From: Trebonia sp963737285
GTDB taxonomy: Bacteria; Actinomycetota; Actinomycetes; Streptosporangiales; Streptosporangiaceae
DNA length: 64,000 nt
NCBI GenBank assembly: GCA_963737285.1
Contig: CAVTRT010000002.1
Location: forward strand, 434,001 to 498,000
Direction: 5' to 3'
Both the position numbers and the translations under genes were made by a program. The number at the start of each line of letters is the position of its first letter. Position 1 is the stretch's first letter. The notes under the pieces are model-generated. The model worked only from the letters and a program-made list of their open reading frames with translations, was not told the DNA's origin and searched no databases. Below, one piece after another: positions 16,288 through 23,991 of the stretch.

Positions 16288-17101
16288 CGCAGTCTCCCGT
16301 CGGTCGATTCCGGCTCATCCCGGTCGTGACAGGTTAGCCAGCCGGCGCGAGCGGACCCAGCCGTGGGGGCTGCCTGGCTGGTCAGCACGGCGCCGGGGCC
16401 GAAGACCGGGGCCTTCCGCATCGGGTCGTAGTAGACCGGCAGGTACTCGCGCACCCGGTCCAGCTCCGGGGAGGCTTCACGCTCAGCGTGCCCGCTGGCG
16501 CGTGGACGGCATTCCTGGCGATGCTGCGGTAGCAGCGGCCACCGGCGCACAGGTCGCCCCGCGGAGCGGCCTTCGCCGTGCGGAGCGGCCTTCGCCGTCC
16601 CCGGTACCCAACAGCGGGCCGCGATCTCTGGCGCGGCATAGCCCGGGGTCCGGCCCCACGTCACTCGCATCCCGTCCGTCGCGCCGGCTTCCACGGTCGA
16701 CTGCAGGCGACGGCTCAATTTATCCCGAAGAGTTTTCCGGTCCCGAAGACTTTTCCACGTGGCAACGTGGAAAACTTTACGCAACCGGAAAACCTTACGG
16801 GATAATGGCCGCAGGCCGGGACCCGCCACGTCTCAGCACTCCGTTGTAGTACCAGGCGCTGGTGCCCGCTCCCCCGCACGGCTCTAACGCACACGACTTG
16901 CAGGCATCGTTGCCCGCACAGGCTTAACGTTCGCCATATGCAGTCGTCTTTACCTCGGCCTGGTTTAGCCTCTGCGCCTTGCAGGCATAGTTATCACACT
17001 CCGGTTTAACCCGTGCGCTTTGCTGTCGCCTTAACCAGTGACTGACGCCGTGCCTGCCCACTGTGCGAGCATCGTCCAGCGCTGTCCGAAGCGTGCTGGG
17101 A
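16288..17101. other. Gene-free, decayed stretch
   Basis: No complete gene is seen in 814 bases. Short protein-like bits occur on the minus strand, for example REYLPVYYDPMRKAPVFGPG at about 16390-16450, without start, stop or matching context. CTTGCAGGCAT[CA]GTT occurs twice, at 16897-16911 and 16978-16992. From about 16850 on, TTAACG, TTTAGCC, TTTAACC and CTTAACC recur in the sequence. The large nested inverted repeat at 16720-16805 is listed separately. Confidence 0.45.
16720..16805. repeat. Triple nested inverted repeat
   Basis: Three perfect pairs of arms are nested: TTATCCCG (16720-16727) with CGGGATAA (16798-16805); GTTTTCCGGT (16732-16741) with ACCGGAAAAC (16784-16793); TTTTCCACGT (16751-16760) with ACGTGGAAAA (16765-16774). 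The centre is a four-base loop. The unpaired steps are symmetric, 4 by 4 and 9 by 9 bases. Within each side, the unit CCCGAAGA-TTTTCC on the left and GGAAAAC-TTACG on the right is repeated. It could be a cruciform, a structured RNA, an operator cluster, or the core of a small mobile element. Confidence 0.85.
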
Positions 17102-17221
17102 TTACTCGGGCGGCACTGGCGCTTTTCCCCGGTTAATTGCGTAGCGCCCGATGGTTATCGGTCCCCATACGAACCTTCCCTTACCCACCGGAACTCGCCC
17201 GCTATGGTAACCTAGTCCCAT
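17102..17221 (-). CDS. Candidate 39-residue basic protein
   Basis: ATG (17221-17219) follows GGAG at a distance of six bases. The 39 residues begin MGLGYHSGRVPVGKG and are rich in Gly, Arg and aromatic residues (RFVWGPITIGRYAINRGK). No family is recognised. The good ribosome binding site and an even composition are the arguments for it; the decayed surroundings are the argument against. Confidence 0.35.
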   Translation of the reverse strand: MGLGYHSGRVPVGKGRFVWGPITIGRYAINRGKAPVPPE

Positions 17222-17349
17222 GAATTTCTCCGAGCCAGACTGATCGCTCGCGCTGGCCGCTATGTGCGCCGTGGGTACCAGTGCATTGCCCGCGTGCGGG
17301 CTAGCCGTCCTCACGGAACTGTTCCCGCCTCCAGTGGGACCTCCCGGTC

Positions 17350-17805
17350 GGCGGTGTCCTTGGGGGCCTGTTCTACGGCCGATGGGAATGGCGCGGCTCC
17401 CCGGCCCGCCGCCCTCTCATTTTGACGGCGGGCTCGGCCCTGTGCTACGCGCTCCCCGCGCTGGCATACATCCCGTCTGCTGCAGGAGCGGGTCTCTTGC
17501 TAGCTGGCATGTGCGCGGACACGATGCTGATCAGCACCTATCAACTCGTCGATTTCCTTGTCTCCACAGAGGTCCTCGTCGTGGCTGGCGCATGGGTCAA
17601 CACCGCTTACAACCTCGGCTCCTCGTTGGGCACCGCCGTCGGGGGCGTCGCTATCAGCCAGTTCGGGCCATTGGAGTTGTTCGGCGCTGTCGCTGGGCTG
17701 ACCGCGCTCTGCTCAGTGATTTCCGCAATTCCCGCGCTAAGGCGCAAGACGGCGGCGGTGTCAGCGCAACGTGAGGCGGCGGCCGATTCGCCGCGCCCTG
17801 CCTGA
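17350..17805 (+). pseudogene. MFS transporter, C-terminal fragment
   Basis: The frame can be read from GGVLGGLFYGRWEWRGSPAR (17350 on) to a stop at 17805. It covers the last three to four membrane helices of a drug-type major facilitator. STYQLVDFLV and AGAWVNTAYNLGSSLGTAVGG match the conserved region around helices 10-11 of actinomycete MFS exporters. The first eight helices are absent, and the preceding sequence is out of frame. It cannot transport. Confidence 0.7.
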
Positions 17806-17964
17806 CCAGGGCACCCGTACCCGGCACGCTGCCGGGTACGGCGAGGCTCGCCGTCTGTTCCCCCTGGCCCAAGCGCGTCCCGCCGGCTCACGCCGCAGCA
17901 GGCGGGACGCGCGGTGTTCTTGCCCTGGCCGCGGGTCTGTACTGTGAACACGGAGGTGGTCCGC

Positions 17965-18585
17965 GTGGCCGACAGAAAACATGGGATCCCCGCACCGTCC
18001 ACGACATCAACGGTGCACTCCGCGGACTGGGACGGACGCGATCTGTCTGGCGAATGCTACGAAAAGGTAGCCTTCGTCGACGTGGACCTCACGGAGGCGG
18101 TCGACCGGGCAGGCGTCTTCACCGAGTGCTCCTTCCGCGGCGTGCGGTTCAACGTCTCGACGCACACCCACGCGGCCTTCGCCAACTGCACCTTCACCCG
18201 GTGCTCGTTCTTCGACGCCACGTTCACCAGCTGCAAGCTCGTCGGCAGCATGTTCGACCGCTGCACCTTCGGCTTGTTCGAGGTCGACGGCGGGGACTGG
18301 TCCTTCACCGGCCTGCCCGGTGCCGACCTGCGGCGCAGCGTGTTCCGGGGCGTACGGATGCGCGAGGCGGACCTGACCGGCGCACGCTTCGACGACGCCC
18401 AGGTGCTGGGCTGCGACCTGTCCGGCGCCTGGCTGCAACGGGCCGCGTTCTCGGGGTGCGACCTGCGTGGCAGCGAACTGTCCTCGCTCGATCCGGAGAC
18501 GGTGGAGCTGAAGGGCGCGATCATCGACCCGGCGCAGGCCCTGGTGATCGCCTCGACACTGGGGCTAGTCGTCCGAGCGGACTGA
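17965..18585 (+). CDS. Pentapeptide-repeat protein
   Basis: GTG at 17965 with GGAGG at 17952-17956 gives 206 residues. The sequence is built of A(D/N)Lxx-like five-residue repeats: CSFRGVRFN, CTFTRCSFFDATF, CTFGLF, ADLRRSVFRGVRMREADLTGA, CDLSGAWLQ, CDLRGSELS. These form a right-handed quadrilateral beta-helix. Members such as MfpA protect DNA gyrase from quinolones by mimicking DNA, but most are uncharacterised. Many Cys occupy repeat positions, normal for the i-2 site. It is intact in an otherwise decayed region. Confidence 0.88.
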   Translation: MADRKHGIPAPSTTSTVHSADWDGRDLSGECYEKVAFVDVDLTEAVDRAGVFTECSFRGVRFNVSTHTHAAFANCTFTRCSFFDATFTSCKLVGSMFDRCTFGLFEVDGGDWSFTGLPGADLRRSVFRGVRMREADLTGARFDDAQVLGCDLSGAWLQRAAFSGCDLRGSELSSLDPETVELKGAIIDPAQALVIASTLGLVVRAD

Positions 18586-18750
18586 CCGCGTCGCCGCGCG
18601 GGCCAGCAGCAGTGCCGCTGGCGGCAGGAATGGGCTGGGATGGCCGTTCCAGGTGATCACGAGGGCGTCTCTGGCCCTGGTCGCGGCGACGAAGAGCAGG
18701 GACCGCGACTTCGGCGGCCGGTGACCGGCGAAGACCAAACCGGGCACCAT
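18565..18750 (-). pseudogene. UvrD/PcrA-type helicase, C-terminal scrap
   Basis: SRSLLFVAATRARDALVITW followed by NGHPSPFL is the motif VI region of superfamily-1 DNA helicases (V-A-x-T-R-A-x-x-x-L) and the lines after it. Only about 60 residues remain. The 3 prime end overlaps the end of the pentapeptide gene by about 20 bases, and no helicase sequence precedes it. Confidence 0.6.
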
Positions 18751-19073
18751 ACAGAACGGCGCCTTCCCCCGGTTCTACCAACATTCCCATCGGGACCGGC
18801 CTTCCGCGTACTACTCGGCGGCTTCCTTCGCACACCACAACGAGTCCATTTTGTTACTATTTGCTGACATAGCGAAACGGATGGACGATGATAGCCATGG
18901 CGGTGCTGGACGCAGGTCGCGTACCGGCTGTCACTGATGATGGACTGGTATGCGGGTGTTTGGTGGGCGGCGATGAGGGATCATCTGCTCGACCCGGCCG
19001 TGCTGACCCGCGTGTCCCTCCTGGTGACCGACCGGATCCTGCCACTCGGTGCGGTCGGGATAGACGAGGAGAC
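18751..19073. other. No assignable gene
   Basis: Short frames exist on the plus strand (for example from an ATG at 18888 and one at 18937) but show no family features. The AT-rich stretch at 18845-18885 (TTTTGTTACTATTTGC) could be an old promoter. The sequence leads into the YdcF-like fragment. Confidence 0.35.
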
Positions 19074-19391
19074 TTCCGCTGGATCGCTGATCATCCAGCA
19101 TTACCTTGCTTCCCCACCGAGGCCGACGCTATCGCCGACGTGTTGCTTCGGCACGGCGTCCCGAAAGACACCATCTCCCTGGAACGCCTCGCTACTAATA
19201 CCAGTGAGAACTTCTGGCTCTCGGCCGAACTGCTGCGCGACCTTGGCATGGCCCCGGGCGCTTTCCTGGCAGTGGCAAAGCCCTACGCTGACCGACGCAT
19301 CATCGCCACCGCCCGCCGCCGCTGGCCCGACAAGCAAGTCGCCGTCACGTCCGAGCAGGTCCCGTTCAAGGCGACGAACTCCTTCGAGTAG
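19074..19391 (+). pseudogene. YdcF/DUF218-family C-terminal fragment
   Basis: EADAIADVLLRHGVPKDTI, then LERLATNTSENFWLSAELL and AKPYADRRIIATARRRWP, match the second half of the DUF218 (YdcF/SanA) fold, including the E-x-x-A-x-N-T-x-E-N motif. The N-terminal half with the LGG motif is missing or scrambled. At about 19375 the frame runs into sequence that belongs, on the other strand, to a different small gene. The junction looks like a deletion. Confidence 0.6.
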
Positions 19392-19495
19392 GGGCCGTAC
19401 AGCACGATCCAGCTGGGGTTCTCGTGCTCAAGCCGCTGCGCCATCAGCCGCATGTCCTCGACGGACGGAGGCTTGCGCTGCTCGGTGGCTATCAT
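19283..19495 (-). pseudogene. Truncated small conserved actinomycete protein
   Basis: The first about 38 residues (MRLMAQRLEHENPSWIVLYG, then PYSKEFVAL) resemble the small proteins often encoded right after a short GntR-type regulator in actinomycetes, where a W-x-V-x-x-G-P-Y pattern and an aromatic end are usual. After KEFVAL the frame runs into the antisense of the YdcF fragment. The true C-terminus has therefore been lost. It lies 31 bp downstream of the GntR-type gene. Confidence 0.5.
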
Positions 19496-19526
19496 CTGCG
19501 CGTTCCTTCCTTGTACCAGTGGGATC

Positions 19527-19778
19527 TCAGGCGACGTAGTACCGGCCGCCCGCCTTCACGAGCAGGCCGTGATCAGCCAGCAGTCGCTTCGCGCGGCCCA
19601 CGGTGCGGACGGAAACCCCGTAGTCATCGGCCAGGCTGGCGTTGCCCGGCAGGTCATTCCACTTGTTCAGCAGCCCCTTGTTGATCGCTGCCGTGAGGTC
19701 GCCGGCAATGATCTTCACGATGCTCCGGTCACTCACCCACTGGCGTATCTCGCCGTCGGACAGTCCCATTCCCCTCAC
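19527..19778 (-). CDS. Small GntR-type winged-helix DNA-binding protein
   Basis: The 83 residues comprise only a winged helix-turn-helix. AGDLTAAINKGLLNKWNDLPG is the first helix region, NASLADDYGVSVRTVGRAKRLL holds the recognition helix, and DHGLLVKAGGRYYVA is the wing. There is no effector domain. Such stand-alone GntR-like modules are common next to XRE/DUF397 pairs. Its transcript would continue into the truncated small gene. Confidence 0.75.
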   Translation of the reverse strand: MRGMGLSDGEIRQWVSDRSIVKIIAGDLTAAINKGLLNKWNDLPGNASLADDYGVSVRTVGRAKRLLADHGLLVKAGGRYYVA

Positions 19779-19910
19779 CTCGCCTGGCTCTCGGCCTGAA
19801 TTTTGTGTAGTCAGCCTGCCCTATCCGGCCTTCCATGTGGCAGTCATCACGTAGCATTAATCTATAACCTCTGGTAGCGCTCCTGCGGGCAATAACGCCA
19901 GGTAGCGGTG

Positions 19911-19981
19911 CCGATATTGAGGCGGCTTCGGCAATATCGGGGCCGCGCGGCTAATACGGGCCGCGGCGGGGTAATACGACG
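19911..19981. promoter_or_regulatory. Inverted and direct repeats before the XRE gene
   Basis: CCGATATTG (19911-19919) and CAATATCGG (19932-19940) form a 9-bp inverted repeat. TAATACG is repeated at about 19952 and 19971, the second just before the ribosome binding site GGGAGG. These are good candidates for the operator and -10 region of the XRE regulator. Confidence 0.4.
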
Positions 19982-19993
19982 GGAGGATCGGCG

Positions 19994-20800
19994 ATGACAG
20001 CGGTGACCAGCCCAATGAAGGTGGCCGGAGACGCACTGCGCCACCTGCGCGAGCGCGCCGGGTTGACTCAGATGGAGCTAGCCAAGCGGGTATTCTGCTC
20101 CCAGCCCACGATCAGCGAGATCGAGCGCGGCATGATGCTGGCCAGATCGGACCTCATTGCCCTCATCGACGCGGCCCTCAACGCCGACGGGTTGCTGATC
20201 GCGATCTGGCCGGTCACTGCCGCTGGCGGCTACTCTGCCGAACTGCTGGCAAGGCTGGAGACCAAAGCGATCAAGATTCATGACTGGGATAACCGTTATG
20301 TGCCTGGCTTGCTCCAGACTCCGGCATATATGAGAGCAGTTCTGCGGACGGGACGACTGCGAGACACTCCTGAGCAGATTGAAGCACTGCTGGAAAGACG
20401 CATAACGCGCCAGGGAATCCTCTCGCGGGAAGACCGTCCGACAACCTGGTTCGTGATGGAGCAGTCAGTCCTTTATCGCCCTTACGGTGGCCGGGAAGCC
20501 ATGCGCGAGCAACTTCTCAAGCTTGAGCAGCTGGCTGAGCAGCCCTGCATGGTAATTCAGTTGATGGAGTCTTCTGCTACTCGCCATCCTGGCGGGGAGG
20601 GACCCCTGCGGATAATGGAATACGCTGATTCCTCGCCGGTCTGGTATACTGACGGCTGGTATGAATCGGGCCGACTGTCGGAAGATAAAGATGAAGTGTC
20701 CAACGCGATGACGAACTTTGACCTGATTCGCTCTTCCGCTATGTCCCCCGACCGTTCATTGGAATTCATCGCATCGGTGAGGGTACAGCACTATGAATAA
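19994..20800 (+). CDS. XRE-family regulator with DUF5753
   Basis: The ATG at 19994 follows GGGAGG. The 268 residues hold a Cro/CI-type helix-turn-helix at about 13-65 (LRERAGLTQMELAKRVFCSQ, then PTISEIERG). The C-terminal DUF5753 domain follows, with NRYVPGLLQTPAYMRAVL, the RQGILSREDRPTTWFV segment and a late GPLRIMEYADSSPVWYTDG. Actinomycetes carry dozens of such regulators, each paired with a small DUF397 protein, as in the BldB/WhiJ-type systems that influence development. The stop overlaps the start of the DUF397 gene by eight bases, so the two are coupled. Confidence 0.92.
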   Translation: MTAVTSPMKVAGDALRHLRERAGLTQMELAKRVFCSQPTISEIERGMMLARSDLIALIDAALNADGLLIAIWPVTAAGGYSAELLARLETKAIKIHDWDNRYVPGLLQTPAYMRAVLRTGRLRDTPEQIEALLERRITRQGILSREDRPTTWFVMEQSVLYRPYGGREAMREQLLKLEQLAEQPCMVIQLMESSATRHPGGEGPLRIMEYADSSPVWYTDGWYESGRLSEDKDEVSNAMTNFDLIRSSAMSPDRSLEFIASVRVQHYE

Positions 20801-20966
20801 CCTTACGTGGGTGAAGTCGTCCTACTCGGGTTCCACATCCGCCAACTGCGTTGAGATCGCGGCCCTGCCGACTGGCGACCGCGCGGTGCGTGACTCCAAG
20901 GACCCTGACGGCTCGGTCCTCGTGCTGACCGCCACCCAGTGGTCCACCCTGGCCAAGTCTCTGTAA
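20793..20966 (+). CDS. DUF397 protein
   Basis: The 57-residue protein shows the DUF397 pattern: WVKSSYSGSTSANCVEIA and VRDSKDPDGSVLVLTATQW. It starts inside the last codons of the XRE/DUF5753 gene (eight-base overlap). In the known pairs the DUF397 protein modulates or antagonises the regulator. A clean terminator follows 17 bases after the stop, so the pair forms a complete two-gene unit. Confidence 0.92.
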   Translation: MNNLTWVKSSYSGSTSANCVEIAALPTGDRAVRDSKDPDGSVLVLTATQWSTLAKSL

Positions 20967-20983
20967 CCACACCAGTCCAGAGC

Positions 20984-21011
20984 AACCCCCGAACGGGACC
21001 GTTCGGGGGTT
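20984..21011 (+). terminator. Rho-independent terminator of the XRE-DUF397 unit
   Basis: AACCCCCGAAC and GTTCGGGGGTT form an 11-bp stem with a GGGACC loop, followed by TTTCTC. This is one of the few terminators in the window with a T-rich tail. Confidence 0.88.
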
Positions 21012-21145
21012 TTCTCATCCCCGGACCCAATGCCACTTAACCAAGGATGATCTTGACATCCAGGAGTGAAGGTAGACACAGGACTGCGGACTTTAGCGAC
21101 TTTCATCCCTTTTATCCAGCTGACAATCTCACTCCTTCGACGACC

Positions 21146-21188
21146 ACGCTGTTGATTGTGCCGCAAGCCACGGCACAATCAACAGCGT
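21146..21188. repeat. Perfect 18-bp inverted repeat
   Basis: The arms 21146-21163 and 21171-21188 are exact complements (ACGCTGTTGATTGTGCCG on the left) with a seven-base loop. No T-run follows. It lies in sequence that encodes nothing intact, next to the fragment on the minus strand. It may be a terminator or a trace of a mobile element. Confidence 0.7.
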
Positions 21189-21229
21189 CAAAGATGATCA
21201 TGCCGACTGGCCCCAGGATCAGCCGTAAC

Positions 21230-21650
21230 CCAGGTGACCGTGGAGGCCACAGTGGTGATTGGTGATTTCCTGGCTTCGGGGTGGCCTTAGGTAAGCGGCA
21301 TTGCGCCCGAGCCAACCGCTCGGCGAAGGCCGCATGGGCCTGACAGTATTCGGCGATGCGGTCGGCCTTGTAGAACGGCGGCGTGTAGCCGTCAGGAACC
21401 TTGGTGATGCCGCCGGATTCGTTGTAGGCGAGCATCTCCTCGTGTGACCCTTCTGCTGGATCCGACCGAACGTGCGGTGGTAGCCCGCGATCTTCCAGCC
21501 GTCCGCGTCGAACCAGGTGATGTCCTCGTAGCGGTTGAGGACGGGGAACGCCGCCTGGTAGATAGCGATCAAGGCATAGGCAGCACCTTGCCGGTCAGCC
21601 ACTCGATCATCGGGTGCAGGTCAGACAGGTAGGCGATGTCTGGGCAGAGG
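21230..21650 (-). pseudogene. Unknown protein, broken into at least two frames
   Basis: Minus-strand protein sequence can be followed through frame changes: PDIAYLSDLHPMIEWLTGK, then ALIAIYQAAFPVLNRYEDI with TWFDADGWKIAGYHRTFGR, then (after a shift near 21430) MLAYNESGGITKVPDGYTPP with RIAEYCQAHAAFAERLARAQ. The pieces read like one gene with indels. I do not recognise the family. Confidence 0.4.
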
Positions 21651-21841
21651 GTCTTGGACCGGCGCGCCTCGTCCAGGAGTCCCACCAGCCCGAAGTCGAT
21701 GACCATCGGCCCATCGCGGCTCAAGATGATATTGCCCGGCTTGAAGTCGCGGTGCAGCAGGCTGGCCTGGTGAATTGAGGTCAGTGCCTCGGCCAGCAGC
21801 ACCCCGAGGGCGGCCCCCATGGCGGCTGACAGCGGGCCCAT
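21569..21841 (-). pseudogene. Serine/threonine protein kinase fragment
   Basis: LLAEALTSIHQASLLHRDFK, then PGNIILSRDGPMVIDFGLVG, contains the catalytic loop (H-R-D-x-K-P-x-N) and the magnesium-binding D-F-G of Hanks-type kinases. The N-lobe (P-loop, Lys) is missing upstream, and the activation segment and C-lobe are replaced by unrelated sequence after LLDEARR. About 65 of some 270 domain residues remain. Confidence 0.7.
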
Positions 21842-21963
21842 CTGATAACCGCGAGTTACAGACTAGTGACTTCACTGGAATTCTGTATTGCCTCAGCCCA
21901 GAACGGGCGAAGCGACGTAATCGTGATCATGCCGTCATGTGAGGCCGTCAACGCGGCCCGGCC

Positions 21964-22989
21964 ATGGCGTCGTCATCTGGACATGCGACGTCATTGGGAC
22001 AAGCGTTATCTAAGCAGGAAACGAGCCGGGTGCTCATCACCGGGGCTATCGCCGGCACCATCATCGGCGGCTGCGGGCTGGCTGGCTGCTCCGGCAGCAG
22101 CTCCAGCTTGACATCGACATCCGCGGCGGCTGGCTTGCCGCCGAAACCAGCCTCCGGCAACCGGGCGGCTGCCGACGCTCCCGTCTTCGGCTTCGCGGGG
22201 TCCTCGAGCTCTTCTGGCGGCAGCGTGGCAGGCACTGCGCAGTCGGCCACCTCCGCCAAGCTGATCCCGGCCGCCCAGTCGATCATCTACACGGCGCAGC
22301 TGTCCGTACGGGCCAACAGCGTGAGCGCGGCGCTGGACCGGGCTACGCAGATCGTCGCGGCGGCCGGGGGCTACGTGTCGTCAGAGAACGCCAACAGCGA
22401 CCCCGACCACCCGGCGGATGCCACGACGACGGTCACGTTCAAGATCCCGGTCACCGCCTACCAGGCGACACTGGCCAGCCTCGACAGCGGCAGCGTGGGC
22501 ACGCAGCTGTCCTTGCGGCAGCAGGCACAGGACGTGACGCAGCAGGTAGCCGACGTTGATAGCCAGGTGACCTCTGATGAGGCAGCGATAGCGCAGTTGC
22601 GCGGGCTACTGAAGGACGCAGGGTCGGTAACGGCGCTACTTGACGTTCAGAATCAAATGAACAGCGAGGAAGGCCAGCTAGAGGCCATGCTGGCGCAGCA
22701 AAAAGCGCTGGATGGCGAGACGGCCTACGCGACTGCCACCGTGACGATCGTCGGCCCGAAGGCGCCGGCGCCCAGGCCCAAGAAGGCCGCGCCGCCACCG
22801 GGACTGGCCAGCGGGGCGGCCGGAGGCTGGCACGCGTTCAAGCTGACGATCGACTGGCTGCTGGCGATCATCGGGGCGGTCGCGCCGTTCGCGGCGGCGG
22901 TCGCGGTGCTCGCGGTCATCGGCTGGTGGATCCGGCGGCGAGTGCGGCGGGCCCCGACGCCGACGCCGACGCCGAGCGCCGGGGAGTGA
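21964..22989 (+). CDS. DUF4349 lipoprotein
   Basis: The 341-residue protein starts with a lipoprotein signal whose lipobox is LAGC (hydrophobic stretch VLITGAIAGTIIGGCGLAGC). A Ser/Gly/Ala linker follows, then the DUF4349 domain: SIIYTAQLSVRANSVSAALD, IVAAAGGYVSSENA, TFKIPVTAYQATLASLDS, a coiled coil around QQVADVDSQVTSDEAAIAQL, and GETAYATATVTIVGP. One membrane helix (LLAIIGAVAPFAAAVAVLAV) and a basic tail close it. Both ends are thus membrane-anchored, with the domain outside. Function is unknown. No clear ribosome binding site is seen, so the exact start is uncertain. Confidence 0.85.
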   Translation: MASSSGHATSLGQALSKQETSRVLITGAIAGTIIGGCGLAGCSGSSSSLTSTSAAAGLPPKPASGNRAAADAPVFGFAGSSSSSGGSVAGTAQSATSAKLIPAAQSIIYTAQLSVRANSVSAALDRATQIVAAAGGYVSSENANSDPDHPADATTTVTFKIPVTAYQATLASLDSGSVGTQLSLRQQAQDVTQQVADVDSQVTSDEAAIAQLRGLLKDAGSVTALLDVQNQMNSEEGQLEAMLAQQKALDGETAYATATVTIVGPKAPAPRPKKAAPPPGLASGAAGGWHAFKLTIDWLLAIIGAVAPFAAAVAVLAVIGWWIRRRVRRAPTPTPTPSAGE

Positions 22990-23058
22990 CGACGTGCGGG
23001 CCGCCTCACCTCGCGGGGCGCGGCGGCCCGCCTCAAGCCGTCAGGCAACGACCCTGCG

Positions 23059-23826
23059 TCAGGCCAGGTCGGCGACTAGCTGCGCCGGTGACTTACGGCG
23101 GCCGGTGAAGAACGGGATCTCCACCCGGGTGTGCCGCCGGGCGTCGGCCTCGCGCAGATGGCGCATGAGGTCGACGATCCGGTACAGCTCGTCGGCCTCG
23201 AACGCCAGCATCCACTCGAAGTCGTTGAGCGAGAAGCAGCTGACCGTGTTCGCCCTGACGTCTGGGTACTCACGGGCCATCATGCCGTGCTCGGCGAGCA
23301 TCCGGCGGCGCTCAGCCGGGTCCATCAGGTACCACTCGTACGACCGGACGAAGGGGTAGACGGAGACGTAGTTCTTCGGCTCCTCCCCCGCCAGGAACGC
23401 CGGGATGTGGCCCTTGTTGAACTCGGCCGGCCGGTGCAGTGCCATCGCGCTGAACACCGGCTCGCTGACGCGGCCAAGCCGGGTGCGCCGCAGCCGGGCG
23501 TAGGTCTCCTGGAGCTCGTCGGAGGTGGGCGCGACGGTCCACAGCATGTAGTCGGCGTCGGCGCGCATCCCCTGGATGTCGTAGCAGCCCCGGGTGACGA
23601 TGCCCTTGCCCGCCGCCTGGTCGATGAACTCGGCCAGTTCCTCGCCCGCGCCGTCCCGGTCGGCGTCCAGCGCGGAACGGTCGCGGACCCGGAACACCGA
23701 CCACATGGTGTAGCGGATGAGCTCGTTCAGGTCCCGCGTCCTGAGCCGCTGCTTGTCGTCCCCGTGCGCCTCGCCGTGCGCGTGGCTCTCGCCGTTCTTC
23801 TCGCCCTCAGACACCATGCCCCTCAT
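23059..23826 (-). CDS. hemQ: Coproheme decarboxylase (HemQ/ChdC)
   Basis: The 255-residue protein belongs to the chlorite-dismutase-like family. In Gram-positive bacteria it makes heme b from coproheme with hydrogen peroxide, the last step of the coproporphyrin-dependent route. Features are LNELIRYTMWSVFRV, RGCYDIQGMRADADYMLW, the KNYVSVYPFVRSYEWYLM segment with the catalytic-region Tyr, and NDFEWMLAFE. The His-rich N-terminus (GESHAHGEAHGDDKQ) is unconserved. The start is ATG 23826 or 23817. In relatives the gene follows hemY directly; here a GH16 gene and a small ORF separate them. Confidence 0.93.
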   Translation of the reverse strand: MRGMVSEGEKNGESHAHGEAHGDDKQRLRTRDLNELIRYTMWSVFRVRDRSALDADRDGAGEELAEFIDQAAGKGIVTRGCYDIQGMRADADYMLWTVAPTSDELQETYARLRRTRLGRVSEPVFSAMALHRPAEFNKGHIPAFLAGEEPKNYVSVYPFVRSYEWYLMDPAERRRMLAEHGMMAREYPDVRANTVSCFSLNDFEWMLAFEADELYRIVDLMRHLREADARRHTRVEIPFFTGRRKSPAQLVADLA

Positions 23827-23942
23827 GCTACAAACCAGCCGTGCCCCAACCTGACGTCCGCCCCTGCGGGCGGGCGAGAACGAGGTCCCCGACCCGTCCG
23901 CCCGCCGTCGCGGGTGCAGGCCCTATTACCTTGGCCATGCCA

Positions 23943-23977
23943 GCGTGCCCCCCGGACTGGCAGTCCGGGGGGCACGC
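23943..23977 (-). terminator. Terminator hairpin between the GH16 gene and hemQ
   Basis: A perfect 16-bp stem (GCGTGCCCCCCGGACT and complement) with a three-base loop lies directly after the GH16 gene in its reading direction. It should isolate hemQ, 117 bp further on, from GH16 transcription. Confidence 0.85.
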
Positions 23978-23991
23978 GTACTTCTACTTCG

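Noticed and set aside
21146..21188. tRNA or other structured RNA gene at the 18-bp hairpin
   Set aside because: A single long stem with a seven-base loop has no cloverleaf arms or CCA end, and no tRNA consensus boxes are visible.
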